From: Paracoccaceae bacterium
GTDB taxonomy: Bacteria > Pseudomonadota > Alphaproteobacteria > Rhodobacterales > Rhodobacteraceae
Assembly (NCBI GenBank): GCA_029243395.1
Contig: JAQWSE010000002.1
Location: 1 to 64,000, forward strand
DNA length: 64,000 bases
Direction: 5' to 3'
A program made the translations under genes and the position numbers. Below the pieces are notes generated by a model. The model made no database searches and had not been told where the DNA came from. It was given only the letters and a program-made list of their open reading frames with translations. Shown piece after piece: positions 16,212 to 24,241 of the stretch. Numbering within the stretch: the first letter of the stretch is position 1; every line of letters starts with the position of its first letter.

Positions 16212-17210
16212 TTGATTAATCAGATTTTTGTAGAGCGAGAAATAGGGAATCATCATAGAGTAAAATCTATTTTGAAAAGGTTTGCTTCTCGTTCCCCCAT
16301 ATATATTGATAATTATGGAGAACTATTTAACAAAAAAAATCAAAATTTTCGTGTTCAAAAATCTTTTCCAAACCTGATTCTTGCTAAGAAAAATAATGGA
16401 CATGTTTTACAAGCTCCTAAAACTTTCGGTATTGGAGATGCTTACAACTTTTATTTTTCCCACATGTATAATTGTCTGTATGACTGCGACTACTGCTTCC
16501 TACAGGGAATGTATTCATCTGCAGATTTTGTACTATTTGTAAACTATGAGGAATTTGAGGATGAGATCGTAGAAAAAATAGCGCAATTGGCAGGTCGCAA
16601 AGTAACTTTTTTTTCAGGTTATGATTGTGACTCTTTAGCATTCGAAAGAATATCAGGATTTGTCGAACATTTCTTACCCATTTTCGAGAAATTACCAAAT
16701 GCCCTATTAGAACTGAGAACTAAGAGCATTCAACAGGAACCATTAGTATCCAAATCACCTATAGAAAATTGCGTCATTGCCTATAGCTTAATGCCTAGTA
16801 ATGTTGCTAAACAAATTGATCGAAAAGCGCCTTCCATAGAAAAAAGAATCAAAGCTTTGGAGAATTTAGCAAAAAAAGGTTGGCAAATAGGTTTGAGATT
16901 TGATCCATTAATATATGGGAAAGATTGGAAAACATTGTACTCTGATTTGTTTAAGGGCATTTTTAAACGAGTAGCTAAGGAATCTATTCATTCTGTGACA
17001 TTCGGTTCTCTAAGGTTTCCAAAAGAAATGTTTAAGAATCTTGTTAAATTAAACCCAGAATCAAAACTACTTTCTGGTCCACTTACTCTAAGAGGCACAA
17101 AGATGACATACAACGCTGAGATTGAGTTAGAAATGATCAATTTCTGTGAAAATTTGATAAAATCATATGCACCCGAGGCAATGTCTTTTAATTGCAGAGG
17201 CGATTTTTAA
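16212..17210 (+). CDS. Spore photoproduct lyase-like radical SAM protein
   Basis: 332 residues with the radical SAM cluster motif C-x3-C-x2-C in NCLYDCDYCFLQG (about residues 90–102). It is embedded in the same context as Bacillus SPL: an aromatic residue after the third cysteine, then LQG, and a downstream VNYEEF strand. Later blocks (AYSLMPSNVAKQIDRKAPS, EKRIKALENLAKKGWQIGLRFDPLI) match the SPL fold core. True SPL repairs the spore photoproduct thymine dimer with SAM as cofactor; this organism is not expected to sporulate, so the substrate is probably different. TTG start, with GGGGA about 8 nt upstream inside the end of the previous gene. Tight coupling to the nucleosidase and an SDR suggests one pathway. 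Confidence 0.75.
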   Translation: MINQIFVEREIGNHHRVKSILKRFASRSPIYIDNYGELFNKKNQNFRVQKSFPNLILAKKNNGHVLQAPKTFGIGDAYNFYFSHMYNCLYDCDYCFLQGMYSSADFVLFVNYEEFEDEIVEKIAQLAGRKVTFFSGYDCDSLAFERISGFVEHFLPIFEKLPNALLELRTKSIQQEPLVSKSPIENCVIAYSLMPSNVAKQIDRKAPSIEKRIKALENLAKKGWQIGLRFDPLIYGKDWKTLYSDLFKGIFKRVAKESIHSVTFGSLRFPKEMFKNLVKLNPESKLLSGPLTLRGTKMTYNAEIELEMINFCENLIKSYAPEAMSFNCRGDF

Positions 17211-17230
17211 GAACTTTAGAGAGAAATTTC

Positions 17231-17953
17231 ATGAGCATCAATAGGTTTATAGTAACAGGGAGTTCCAGCGGCATAGGTAAGGCTATTTGTGAGGCGTTAA
17301 TCACAAAGAAAATCAGTGTCATTGGAATTTCTAGGAATGAGACAGCACATCATTTTGACGCTGCATATTATGAATCCCATTTAATAGACTTGGCTGATAT
17401 AGAAAATTTACCAGCAAGATTCATAAGTGTTCTAGAAAAATACGAACAGATCAATGGATTAATTTCCTGTGCTGGAGTAGGAAATTTTGGGAGTATAGAG
17501 AACTTTTCATTAATGCAGATAGAGGAATCTCTGAGAATAAATCTATTGTCACACATTGTTTTAACAAGGTATCTTGTTCCATCATTAAAAAAACAAAATG
17601 GAGGAAACTTGATTTATATAGGCTCTGAGGCAGCCTTGGAAGGTGGAAAACAAGGGAGCCTATACTCTGCTGCGAAATTTGGCTTGAGGGGATTTACTCA
17701 AAGTATAAGAGCTGAGGTTGCACATAAGAATATTAAGGTTGTCTTAATTAATCCTGGCATGGTTCGCACACATTTTTTTGACAAACTGCATTTTGAACCT
17801 GGGTCAAGTGAGCAAAATACTATACCTGTTGACGATATAGCAAAGGTGGTAATCAATGTCTTAGAGATGGCCCCTAACACTAGTATTGATGAGGTTGTGA
17901 TAAACCCGATCATTAAGACTGTAACAAAAAAGAAACTTAACAATTCTAGCTAA
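17231..17953 (+). CDS. Short-chain dehydrogenase/reductase
   Basis: Classical SDR of 240 residues. FIVTGSSSGIGKAIC (T-G-x3-G-x-G), GLISCAGVGNFG at the NNAG position, the catalytic serine in YIGSEAALEG, and Tyr/Lys in SLYSAAKFGLRGFTQ. GMVRTHFFDKL follows. The family oxidises or reduces hydroxyl and carbonyl groups with NAD(P). I place the start at the ATG at 17231 with an AGAGAG signal; an open extension to 17192 overlaps the radical SAM gene. It is the last gene of the 14490–17953 operon and is followed by a hairpin. Confidence 0.85.
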   Translation: MSINRFIVTGSSSGIGKAICEALITKKISVIGISRNETAHHFDAAYYESHLIDLADIENLPARFISVLEKYEQINGLISCAGVGNFGSIENFSLMQIEESLRINLLSHIVLTRYLVPSLKKQNGGNLIYIGSEAALEGGKQGSLYSAAKFGLRGFTQSIRAEVAHKNIKVVLINPGMVRTHFFDKLHFEPGSSEQNTIPVDDIAKVVINVLEMAPNTSIDEVVINPIIKTVTKKKLNNSS

Positions 17954-17973
17954 AAGTTATTTTATAGATAAAA

Positions 17974-17999
17974 AACAAGAGTTTCATGAAATTCTTGTT
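17974..17999 (+). terminator. Hairpin after the radical SAM/SDR operon
   Basis: AACAAGAGTTTC and GAAATTCTTGTT form a 12-bp stem with one mismatch around AT, 20 bp after the SDR stop. Only short T runs follow, so termination efficiency is uncertain; it separates this operon from the Liv-type importer. Confidence 0.45.
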
Positions 18000-18085
18000 C
18001 CATATTCTTTATAATTAGCATAAGCATATACGTCTGGCTTGTGAACATTCAGGTTTAGAATCGTATTCTATTTGGGGAGATGGAT

Positions 18086-19222
18086 ATGTTTAAATTAATC
18101 AATTCAGTAATAGTATTAAGTGTGTTAGTTGCTACTTCTGCGTTTGCAGATGGTCATAAATTGAAAGTGGGTATGATTACTACTTTATCTGGGGGAGGTT
18201 CAGGTCTTGGTATCGATGTAAGAGATGGATTCATGCTTGCAATCAAAAATAACAAAAATATAGAGATAATCATCGAGGACGATCAACGCAAGCCTGATAT
18301 AGCTGTACAGCTTGCTGATAAAATGATTCAATCGGAAAAAGTAGATGTTCTAACAGGTATCATCTGGTCAAATTTGGCTATGGCCGTTGTCCCTGCAGCA
18401 GTTAATCAAGGGAAATTCTACCTTTCCCCAAATGCTGGTCCATCTGCGTTAGCGGGAAAAGGCTGTCACAAGAATTATTTCAATGTTGCTTGGCAGAATG
18501 ATAATCTTCACGAAGCAGCAGGAGGACATGCTAATTCTGCTGGGTTTAAGAAAACCTTCATATTAGCTCCTAACTATCCTGCTGGTAAAGATGCTTTGAC
18601 TGGTTTCAAGAGGTATTTCAAGGGTGAGCTGGCTGGTGAAATTTATACTAAGCTGGGCCAAAAAGATTATTCCGTAGAGATTGCGCAGATACGAGCGTCT
18701 AATGCTGATAGTATTTTCTTTTTCCTTCCTGGTGGTATGGGAATTGGTTTTATGAAGCAGTATGCGCAGTCTGGTATCAGTATCCCTGTCGTTGGGCCGG
18801 CTTTTTCTTTTGATCAAGGAATACTCAAAGCGGTTGGTGTAGCTGCGTTGGGAGTAAAAAATACGTCGCAGTGGTCTAAGGATTTAGACAATGAAGCTAA
18901 CAAAACATTTGTGGCGGATTTCAGGAAAGAATTTGGAAGACTTCCTTCGTTATATGCCTCACAAGGTTACGACACTGGTAAACTTTTGATTTCGGCTATG
19001 GAGAAAGCTAATGTTAAAGATGCCGACTCTTTTAGGGATGCAATTAGAGCCGCTGATTTTGACTCCACGAGAGGTAGTTTTAAGTTTGCTAGTAATCATC
19101 ATCCAATTCAAGACATTTACGTGAGAGAGGTAATTAAAGAAGGTGATATTTTGACCAACAAGATAGTATCAATCGGATTAAAGGATCATTCAAACGCTTA
19201 TGTTGATCAGTGCTCAATGTAG
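18086..19222 (+). CDS. ABC transporter substrate-binding protein, branched-chain amino acid/aromatic acid type
   Basis: Periplasmic binding protein of the Peripla_BP_6 (LivJ/LivK) family, 378 residues. A Sec signal peptide (SVIVLSVLVATSAFADG) covers the first 23 or so residues. The mature part begins HKLKVGMITTLSGGGSGLG, where the ligand carboxylate/amine loop lies, and continues DDQRKPDIAVQLADKMI. I use the ATG at 18086, six bases after GGGGAG; the ATG at 18080 abuts that signal. It leads a five-gene transporter operon ending with an alpha/beta hydrolase, so an aromatic or ester-like carboxylic acid is as plausible a ligand as leucine. Confidence 0.88.
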   Translation: MFKLINSVIVLSVLVATSAFADGHKLKVGMITTLSGGGSGLGIDVRDGFMLAIKNNKNIEIIIEDDQRKPDIAVQLADKMIQSEKVDVLTGIIWSNLAMAVVPAAVNQGKFYLSPNAGPSALAGKGCHKNYFNVAWQNDNLHEAAGGHANSAGFKKTFILAPNYPAGKDALTGFKRYFKGELAGEIYTKLGQKDYSVEIAQIRASNADSIFFFLPGGMGIGFMKQYAQSGISIPVVGPAFSFDQGILKAVGVAALGVKNTSQWSKDLDNEANKTFVADFRKEFGRLPSLYASQGYDTGKLLISAMEKANVKDADSFRDAIRAADFDSTRGSFKFASNHHPIQDIYVREVIKEGDILTNKIVSIGLKDHSNAYVDQCSM

Positions 19223-19268
19223 AAAATGGTAAAATTAAGGTCCTATCAGTTTAGGAATACTACCTTTT

Positions 19269-20192
19269 ATGACCTTTGAGTTATTTATTGAACAGCTTTT
19301 AAATGGAGTTCAGTTCGGTTTTATGCTGTTCTTAATGTCTGCTGGATTAACCCTAATATTTGGGGTCATGGGTTTAATTAATTTAGCGCATGGCTCCTTT
19401 TATATGGTTGGGGCTTTTTCTGCGGCAGCTGTCGCGACTGTCTTTGGATCTTTCTGGTTAAGCCTCTTAGCCAGTTTAATATTTGCTTCTTTAGCTGGCG
19501 TTATCGTAGAAGTCTTAGTAATCCGAAGGCTTTACAATAGGGATCACCTAGATCAAGTACTGGCAACATTTGCTCTTATACTCTTATTTTCTGAATCAGT
19601 AAGATGGATTTTTGGTGCTTATCCTTTGTATTTAGACGTTCCAGACATTCTAAGTGGAACAATCCAGATTATGGGGGGAATATATTATTCCAAATATCGT
19701 CTATTCATTATTATGGTTGGGCTACTGCTTTCCATATTCCTATTTTTTCTAATTGGTAAGACGAATTTGGGTGTACAAATTAGGGCAGGACAACATGATC
19801 GTGAAATGATCTCAGCTTTGGGAGTTGATATTTCAAAACTTTATACTTTCTTATTTGGTATTGGTGCTGCTTTAGCTGGCCTGGCGGGGGCATTGGTCGG
19901 GACTATACAGTCTGTAGAGGTAGGTATGGGTGAACCAGTCCTCATTCTTGCTTTCGTTGTGATTGTTATTGGAGGAATAGGTTCAATTAAGGGAGCGCTG
20001 GTAGCATCCTTGATTGTTGGCTGTGTCGATACTATGGGGCGCTTTCTAGTACCTTGGTTGCTTACGACTATTACTGATCCGTCAACAGCAATGTCAATAG
20101 GTTCGGCCATTGCCTCAATGTTGATTTATATTCTCATGGCCATCGTTTTAATCATAAGACCTACAGGTCTCTTTGGTAAAGTTCTCACATGA
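19269..20192 (+). CDS. livH: ABC transporter permease, LivH family
   Basis: Inner-membrane permease of 307 residues with about eight helices. It starts EQLLNGVQFGFMLFLMSAGLT and has the family blocks FGVMGLINLAHGSFYMVGAF and, near the C-terminus, PVLILAFVVIVIGGIGSIKGAL (the EAA-like loop that docks on the ATPase). It pairs with LivM to form the import channel. Its stop overlaps the LivM start (ATGA). Symbol given by family; substrate not established. Confidence 0.88.
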   Translation: MTFELFIEQLLNGVQFGFMLFLMSAGLTLIFGVMGLINLAHGSFYMVGAFSAAAVATVFGSFWLSLLASLIFASLAGVIVEVLVIRRLYNRDHLDQVLATFALILLFSESVRWIFGAYPLYLDVPDILSGTIQIMGGIYYSKYRLFIIMVGLLLSIFLFFLIGKTNLGVQIRAGQHDREMISALGVDISKLYTFLFGIGAALAGLAGALVGTIQSVEVGMGEPVLILAFVVIVIGGIGSIKGALVASLIVGCVDTMGRFLVPWLLTTITDPSTAMSIGSAIASMLIYILMAIVLIIRPTGLFGKVLT

Positions 20193-21169
20193 TCTCAGAA
20201 AAAATTATCAATCTTGGTTGTATCACATGCTTACTAATTTTTTCTTTGGTAGCACATTACATGGATGAACCTTATTTTGTTACACTAGCAACCAGGATCA
20301 CAATATTTGCCATGGCAGCAATAGGGCTAAATCTTGTTTTGGGATTTGGTAATTTAATTTCTCTTGGCCATGCTGCATTTTTTGGTTTTGGGGGATATAT
20401 TTCGGGTATATTAGCAACCCATGCATTTAACTCAGAGCCAATCTTTGAATGGCCACTTATCTTTTCAGGAAGTTCAAACCTAATAGTCATTTGGGTTCTC
20501 ACCGCATTGTTATGCTCAGCTTTGGCTTTGGTTATTGGCTTTTTCTGTCTTCGGACGACCGGTGTTTATTTCATAATGATCACGTTGGCTTTTGCACAAA
20601 TGATCTATTATTTTGCTATCAGTTGGCCTTCTTATGGAGGGGAGGATGGATTATCAATTTTCATTCGATCAAGCCTATTTAACATCAATACAATGAATGG
20701 GATGAATTTTTTTCTGATTTGCTTTTTTTGGCTGGGGTTATCACTATATTTGACTTCAAGGATAATCCAGTCCCCATTCGGTTTGGCTCTTAGAGCATCC
20801 AGGTATAATTTGGATCGAGTTAAGTCAGTTGGGATAACGCCATTTAGAATACAACTCCTGGCCTTTGTTATTTCAGGAGTGATCACTGGGATCGCTGGAT
20901 CTTTATATGCTGATCTAAATCGTTTTGTTAGCCCTTCCTCGCTGAGCTGGCAAATGTCAGGTGAATTAATAGTCTTCATTATTATTGGTGGGGTAGGTTA
21001 CATCTATGGTCCCTTAATAGGAGCAATATTTTTTGTAACATTTGAACAGATTTTTGGCTCTTACAGCGAACACTGGCAGGTTTTCTTGGGCCTGCTGATT
21101 ATCCTGACTATACTATTTGCAAGGGGGGGGTTAATAGGATTTCTTTCAAGGTCTAGGGATTATGAATGA
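20189..21169 (+). CDS. livM: ABC transporter permease, LivM family
   Basis: 326-residue membrane protein with eight to ten helices. Family motifs are AAIGLNLVLGFGNLISLGHAAFFGFGGY near residue 40, GFFCLRTTGVYFIMITLAFAQM, and the cytoplasmic coupling segment IIIGGVGYIYGPLIGAIFF. Starts with the ATG embedded in the LivH stop, and itself overlaps LivG by 8 bp, so the permeases and ATPase are probably translationally coupled. Confidence 0.88.
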   Translation: MISEKIINLGCITCLLIFSLVAHYMDEPYFVTLATRITIFAMAAIGLNLVLGFGNLISLGHAAFFGFGGYISGILATHAFNSEPIFEWPLIFSGSSNLIVIWVLTALLCSALALVIGFFCLRTTGVYFIMITLAFAQMIYYFAISWPSYGGEDGLSIFIRSSLFNINTMNGMNFFLICFFWLGLSLYLTSRIIQSPFGLALRASRYNLDRVKSVGITPFRIQLLAFVISGVITGIAGSLYADLNRFVSPSSLSWQMSGELIVFIIIGGVGYIYGPLIGAIFFVTFEQIFGSYSEHWQVFLGLLIILTILFARGGLIGFLSRSRDYE

Positions 21170-21905
21170 AATTTTGGTTATAGAAGACTTATCAAAAAGT
21201 TTTGGTGCCGTAATGGCTAGTGATAAGGTAAATTTTTCGCTAAAGCGTGGAGAAATCCATGCATTAATTGGCCCGAATGGGGCCGGAAAGTCTACCCTTA
21301 TTAAGCAAATTATTGGTGAGATAAGACAAGACTCAGGTTCTATTTTGTTAGATGGCCTTGAAGTTTCTAACCAAAATGTTCCAACGAGAATTCGGCTTGG
21401 GTTGGCGCGCACATTTCAAATAACAAATGTCATTTCGGATTTTTCAGTCTTTCAAAATTTACTTCTGGCACTAATCGGAATAGAGAAAAAAGAGTTTACC
21501 TTCTTTTCCAAGGCAGTCAGTAACAAATTACTGGTTGAGAAAGTTAACAAGATCCTTGATGAAACCGAATTATCAGAGAAAAAGGATGAAGTTGCTGTTA
21601 GATTAAGTCATGGAGAAAGGAGACAATTAGAGATTGGTCTGGCATTAGCTTTGAGCCCAAAAGTAATATTACTTGATGAACCAATGGCAGGACTCAGTGT
21701 AGACATAATAGAGAAAATGAAGAAAAGTTTTATGAAGATCAAAGCTAAGGTCCCAGTATTATTGATTGAACATGACATGGATGTGGTATTTGCAATCGCT
21801 GACAGGATTTCAGTTTTGGTAAACGGAACTATAGTGGCTACGGGTGCGGCAAGAGACATTAGAATGAACAGAGAAGTTAAAAAAGCATACCTAGGAATAG
21901 ATTGA
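21162..21905 (+). CDS. livG: ABC transporter ATP-binding protein, LivG family
   Basis: 247-residue ATPase. Walker A is GPNGAGKSTL, the signature LSHGERRQLEIG (a variant of the usual LSGGQ), Walker B VILLDEPMAGLS, and the switch histidine is in LLIEHDMDVVF. The IRLGLARTFQI block is typical of LivG. Powers the LivHM channel together with LivF. Its stop codon shares one base with the LivF start. Confidence 0.9.
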   Translation: MNEILVIEDLSKSFGAVMASDKVNFSLKRGEIHALIGPNGAGKSTLIKQIIGEIRQDSGSILLDGLEVSNQNVPTRIRLGLARTFQITNVISDFSVFQNLLLALIGIEKKEFTFFSKAVSNKLLVEKVNKILDETELSEKKDEVAVRLSHGERRQLEIGLALALSPKVILLDEPMAGLSVDIIEKMKKSFMKIKAKVPVLLIEHDMDVVFAIADRISVLVNGTIVATGAARDIRMNREVKKAYLGID

Positions 21906-22600
21906 TGAGACCGTCAAACGTTTTAGAGCTTTTAGATGTTTATTCATCTTATGGCGAAATTGATGTTTTAAGAGGAATCAATCTAGAGATAGGTAGGGGA
22001 GAAATAATTGCCCTATTAGGTAGAAATGGGATGGGAAAATCTACCACAATCAAGTCTATTTGCGGAATGCTGAATCCTCATAAGGGTCAGATAAATTTCA
22101 ATGGAATCAATGTTGCTGGAATGCCTTCATTTAAAATAGCTAGGATGGGTTTAGGGTTGGTACCAGAGGGCCGGAGAATATTTTCTAACCTTACGGTGGC
22201 TGAAAATTTAACTGGATCATCACGAAAAGGATACTGGGACTTGCCAAGAATATTAGAGCTCTTTCCAGTTTTTGAAGATAAACTTTCGCAAAACTCCTCA
22301 ACATTGTCAGGCGGGGAACAACAAATGCTTTCGATAGGACGTGCATTGATGACAAACCCTTCTCTAATTCTACTAGATGAGGCTACGGAAGGACTTTCTC
22401 CACTAGTTTCTGCCCAAATTTGGGATGTGTTGAGTGCCATTAGTAATGAAGGCATTTCAATTCTTATAGTAGATAAACTCAGCAAAGCTTTGAAGAATTT
22501 ATCAAATCTTGGTTATATTATAGAAAGAGGAGAGACCATGTGGAGTGGCAATTTGTCCACTATTTCAGATGTTGTTGTGAGTAAGTTTTTAGGAGTTTAA
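21905..22600 (+). CDS. livF: ABC transporter ATP-binding protein, LivF family
   Basis: 231-residue ATPase partner of LivG. Walker A GRNGMGKSTT, LivF-specific GLGLVPEGRRIFSNLTVAENL, signature LSGGEQQMLSIGRAL, Walker B LILLDEATEGLSP. The usual switch histidine is replaced: the strand reads ISILIVDKLSKAL where LivF proteins commonly have VEQN, so lysine occupies that position. I prefer the ATG at 21905, overlapping the LivG stop as TGATG, over the TTG at 21902. Confidence 0.9.
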   Translation: MRPSNVLELLDVYSSYGEIDVLRGINLEIGRGEIIALLGRNGMGKSTTIKSICGMLNPHKGQINFNGINVAGMPSFKIARMGLGLVPEGRRIFSNLTVAENLTGSSRKGYWDLPRILELFPVFEDKLSQNSSTLSGGEQQMLSIGRALMTNPSLILLDEATEGLSPLVSAQIWDVLSAISNEGISILIVDKLSKALKNLSNLGYIIERGETMWSGNLSTISDVVVSKFLGV

Positions 22601-22633
22601 TGTTTTGTTAATTTTTTAGTTAAATGAGAATAA

Positions 22634-23461
22634 GTGGAGGTATTAATTTCCAAAACGATTAAAATAGGTCCTCATCCGTACATTTCCGTCGATTATTATG
22701 GTCAAGGCGAAGCTGTTTTTTTATTACATGGCATTGGAGGAAACAAAAGAAATTGGGATGATAACGTCTTAGACCTAGCAAAATATCATAAAGTAATAAC
22801 ATGGGATACAAGGGGTTATGGCGCTAGCGATGATTATTGTGGAGCTTTCAAATTTTCTGATGCTGCTAATGATTTGTTTAAAGTTTTTGATTTTTTTGGA
22901 ATCGACAGAGCTCATATAATAGGCCTTTCTATGGGTGCGAGAATTGCTTGTTGGTTCTACGACAAATATCCGGAACGAGTTAAGTCCTTAGTCTTATGTG
23001 ACACCAATTTTGGGAGTAAAGGGTTCTCAGAAGATGAAAAAAAGAAATTTATTAATTCAAGAACTAAACCATTGAAAGAAGGTAAAACATTTAAAGATTT
23101 TTCTTACGTGGTAGCTAGATCTCTGATTGGAGATAAGCAGGATCAAGGGGCTCTCCAAAAGCTCATAGATTCTCTTAATTTATTAAGAAAAGAAAGCTAT
23201 TTAAAAACAGTGGATAGCTTTGTTTATCATGATAATCTAGACTGTTTTAGTAATATCAAGGTCCCAAGTCTCGTTTTGGTTGGTGAATTAGATAGGCTGA
23301 CATCGCCAAAAGTAGCTGAAAAAATTTCTCAGAAAATTGAAGGTGCTAGGTTTTATATTGTTAAAGGAGCTGGCCACCTCATTAACATCGAAAAGCCAGA
23401 AATCTTTAACAACTATGTTATCGGTTTCTTAAGAGACATGGTGCATAAATCTGGGAGTTAA
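22634..23461 (+). CDS. Alpha/beta hydrolase, 3-oxoadipate enol-lactonase-like
   Basis: Alpha/beta-hydrolase fold of about 275 residues. The oxyanion-hole HGIGG follows VFLL near residue 33, the nucleophile serine lies in IIGLSMGARIA, the acid in LVGELDRLTSP, and the catalytic histidine in GAGHLINIEKPE. This arrangement is typical of the enol-lactonase/esterase group. It is the last gene of the Liv-type operon, 33 bp after livF, and may hydrolyse the imported compound or its CoA/lactone derivative. The GTG at 22634 lacks a good signal, whereas a GGAGG at 22636–22640 points to the in-frame ATT at 22646 as a possible non-canonical start. Confidence 0.8.
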   Translation: MEVLISKTIKIGPHPYISVDYYGQGEAVFLLHGIGGNKRNWDDNVLDLAKYHKVITWDTRGYGASDDYCGAFKFSDAANDLFKVFDFFGIDRAHIIGLSMGARIACWFYDKYPERVKSLVLCDTNFGSKGFSEDEKKKFINSRTKPLKEGKTFKDFSYVVARSLIGDKQDQGALQKLIDSLNLLRKESYLKTVDSFVYHDNLDCFSNIKVPSLVLVGELDRLTSPKVAEKISQKIEGARFYIVKGAGHLINIEKPEIFNNYVIGFLRDMVHKSGS

Positions 23462-23466
23462 TTATA

Positions 23467-24123
23467 TTAAACATTATTGAAACTCTCGGTTTCTTGATCA
23501 AAGCAAAAAAGTTCACCACTTTTTATGTCGTGCCATAACCCATGCAAGCTAAGGGTGCCGCTCTTTAGTGCTTCAGATACAAATGGGAAACCCAGCAAAT
23601 TCTCTAAAGACACAACTACCGTTTGTTTTTCTAGGTTTTGTATATTTTTTTCTATCTGTTGAAGTTCCGGGATTCTCTCAAAGCCTGGTCGGAGTATTTC
23701 AAGCCACCTGCCAACAAATATTGTCCTATTATAATCTGTATTTTTAGGATCTGAGAAATGGGGAAAAATGTTTTGAACACCACCACAATTAGAATGACCA
23801 AGGACTATGATGTTTGAAACTTTGAGCCCGGTTACCGCATATTCAATAGCTGCAGAAGTTCCATGGTACTCCTCATCTTTCTTGTAGGGAGGTACAAGAT
23901 TGGCGATATTTCGGTGAATGAAAAACTCGCCACTGTCTGCGCCAAAGATTGAAGTGATATGGACGCGACTATCGCAGCATGAAACCACCATAAATCTTGG
24001 GTGTTGACCAACTTCTGCTAATCTCTGATACCAACCCTTATTCTCATCAAAAGTGGTAGCTTTCCAACCTTGATAACGCTTAACAAGATATGCAGGTAAT
24101 GGTTTGAAAAACGTACTAGACAA
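23467..24123 (-). CDS. Beta-class carbonic anhydrase
   Basis: Converts CO2 and water to bicarbonate. 218 residues with zinc ligands in SCCDSRVH (Cys, and the Asp/Arg dyad) and HSNCGGVQN (His, Cys), plus RNIANLVPPY and the GTSAAIEYAVTGLKV segment of the family. Length is standard. TTG start with a weak GG-rich signal. It is monocistronic: the neighbouring minus-strand importer is closed off by a strong terminator at 24209–24240, and its stop lies 5 bp from the convergent hydrolase. Confidence 0.92.
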   Translation of the reverse strand: MSSTFFKPLPAYLVKRYQGWKATTFDENKGWYQRLAEVGQHPRFMVVSCCDSRVHITSIFGADSGEFFIHRNIANLVPPYKKDEEYHGTSAAIEYAVTGLKVSNIIVLGHSNCGGVQNIFPHFSDPKNTDYNRTIFVGRWLEILRPGFERIPELQQIEKNIQNLEKQTVVVSLENLLGFPFVSEALKSGTLSLHGLWHDIKSGELFCFDQETESFNNV

Positions 24124-24208
24124 TTGATATCCAACCTTAATTTACTTTTGAGTTAGAATTCTAATATTACTAATTTGCTCTTAATAGCAATTTAGTAATA
24201 TTAGGTCA

Positions 24209-24240
24209 AAAAAAGCGGTGAAGAACACCGCTTTTTTTTT
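24209..24240 (-). terminator. Strong rho-independent terminator of the Dpp-type importer operon
   Basis: GCGGTG–AAGAA–CACCGC stem-loop flanked by A/T runs on both sides, so it could act on either strand. It starts directly after the minus-strand substrate-binding protein stop and is the clearest terminator in the window. Confidence 0.85.
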
Positions 24241-24241
24241 A

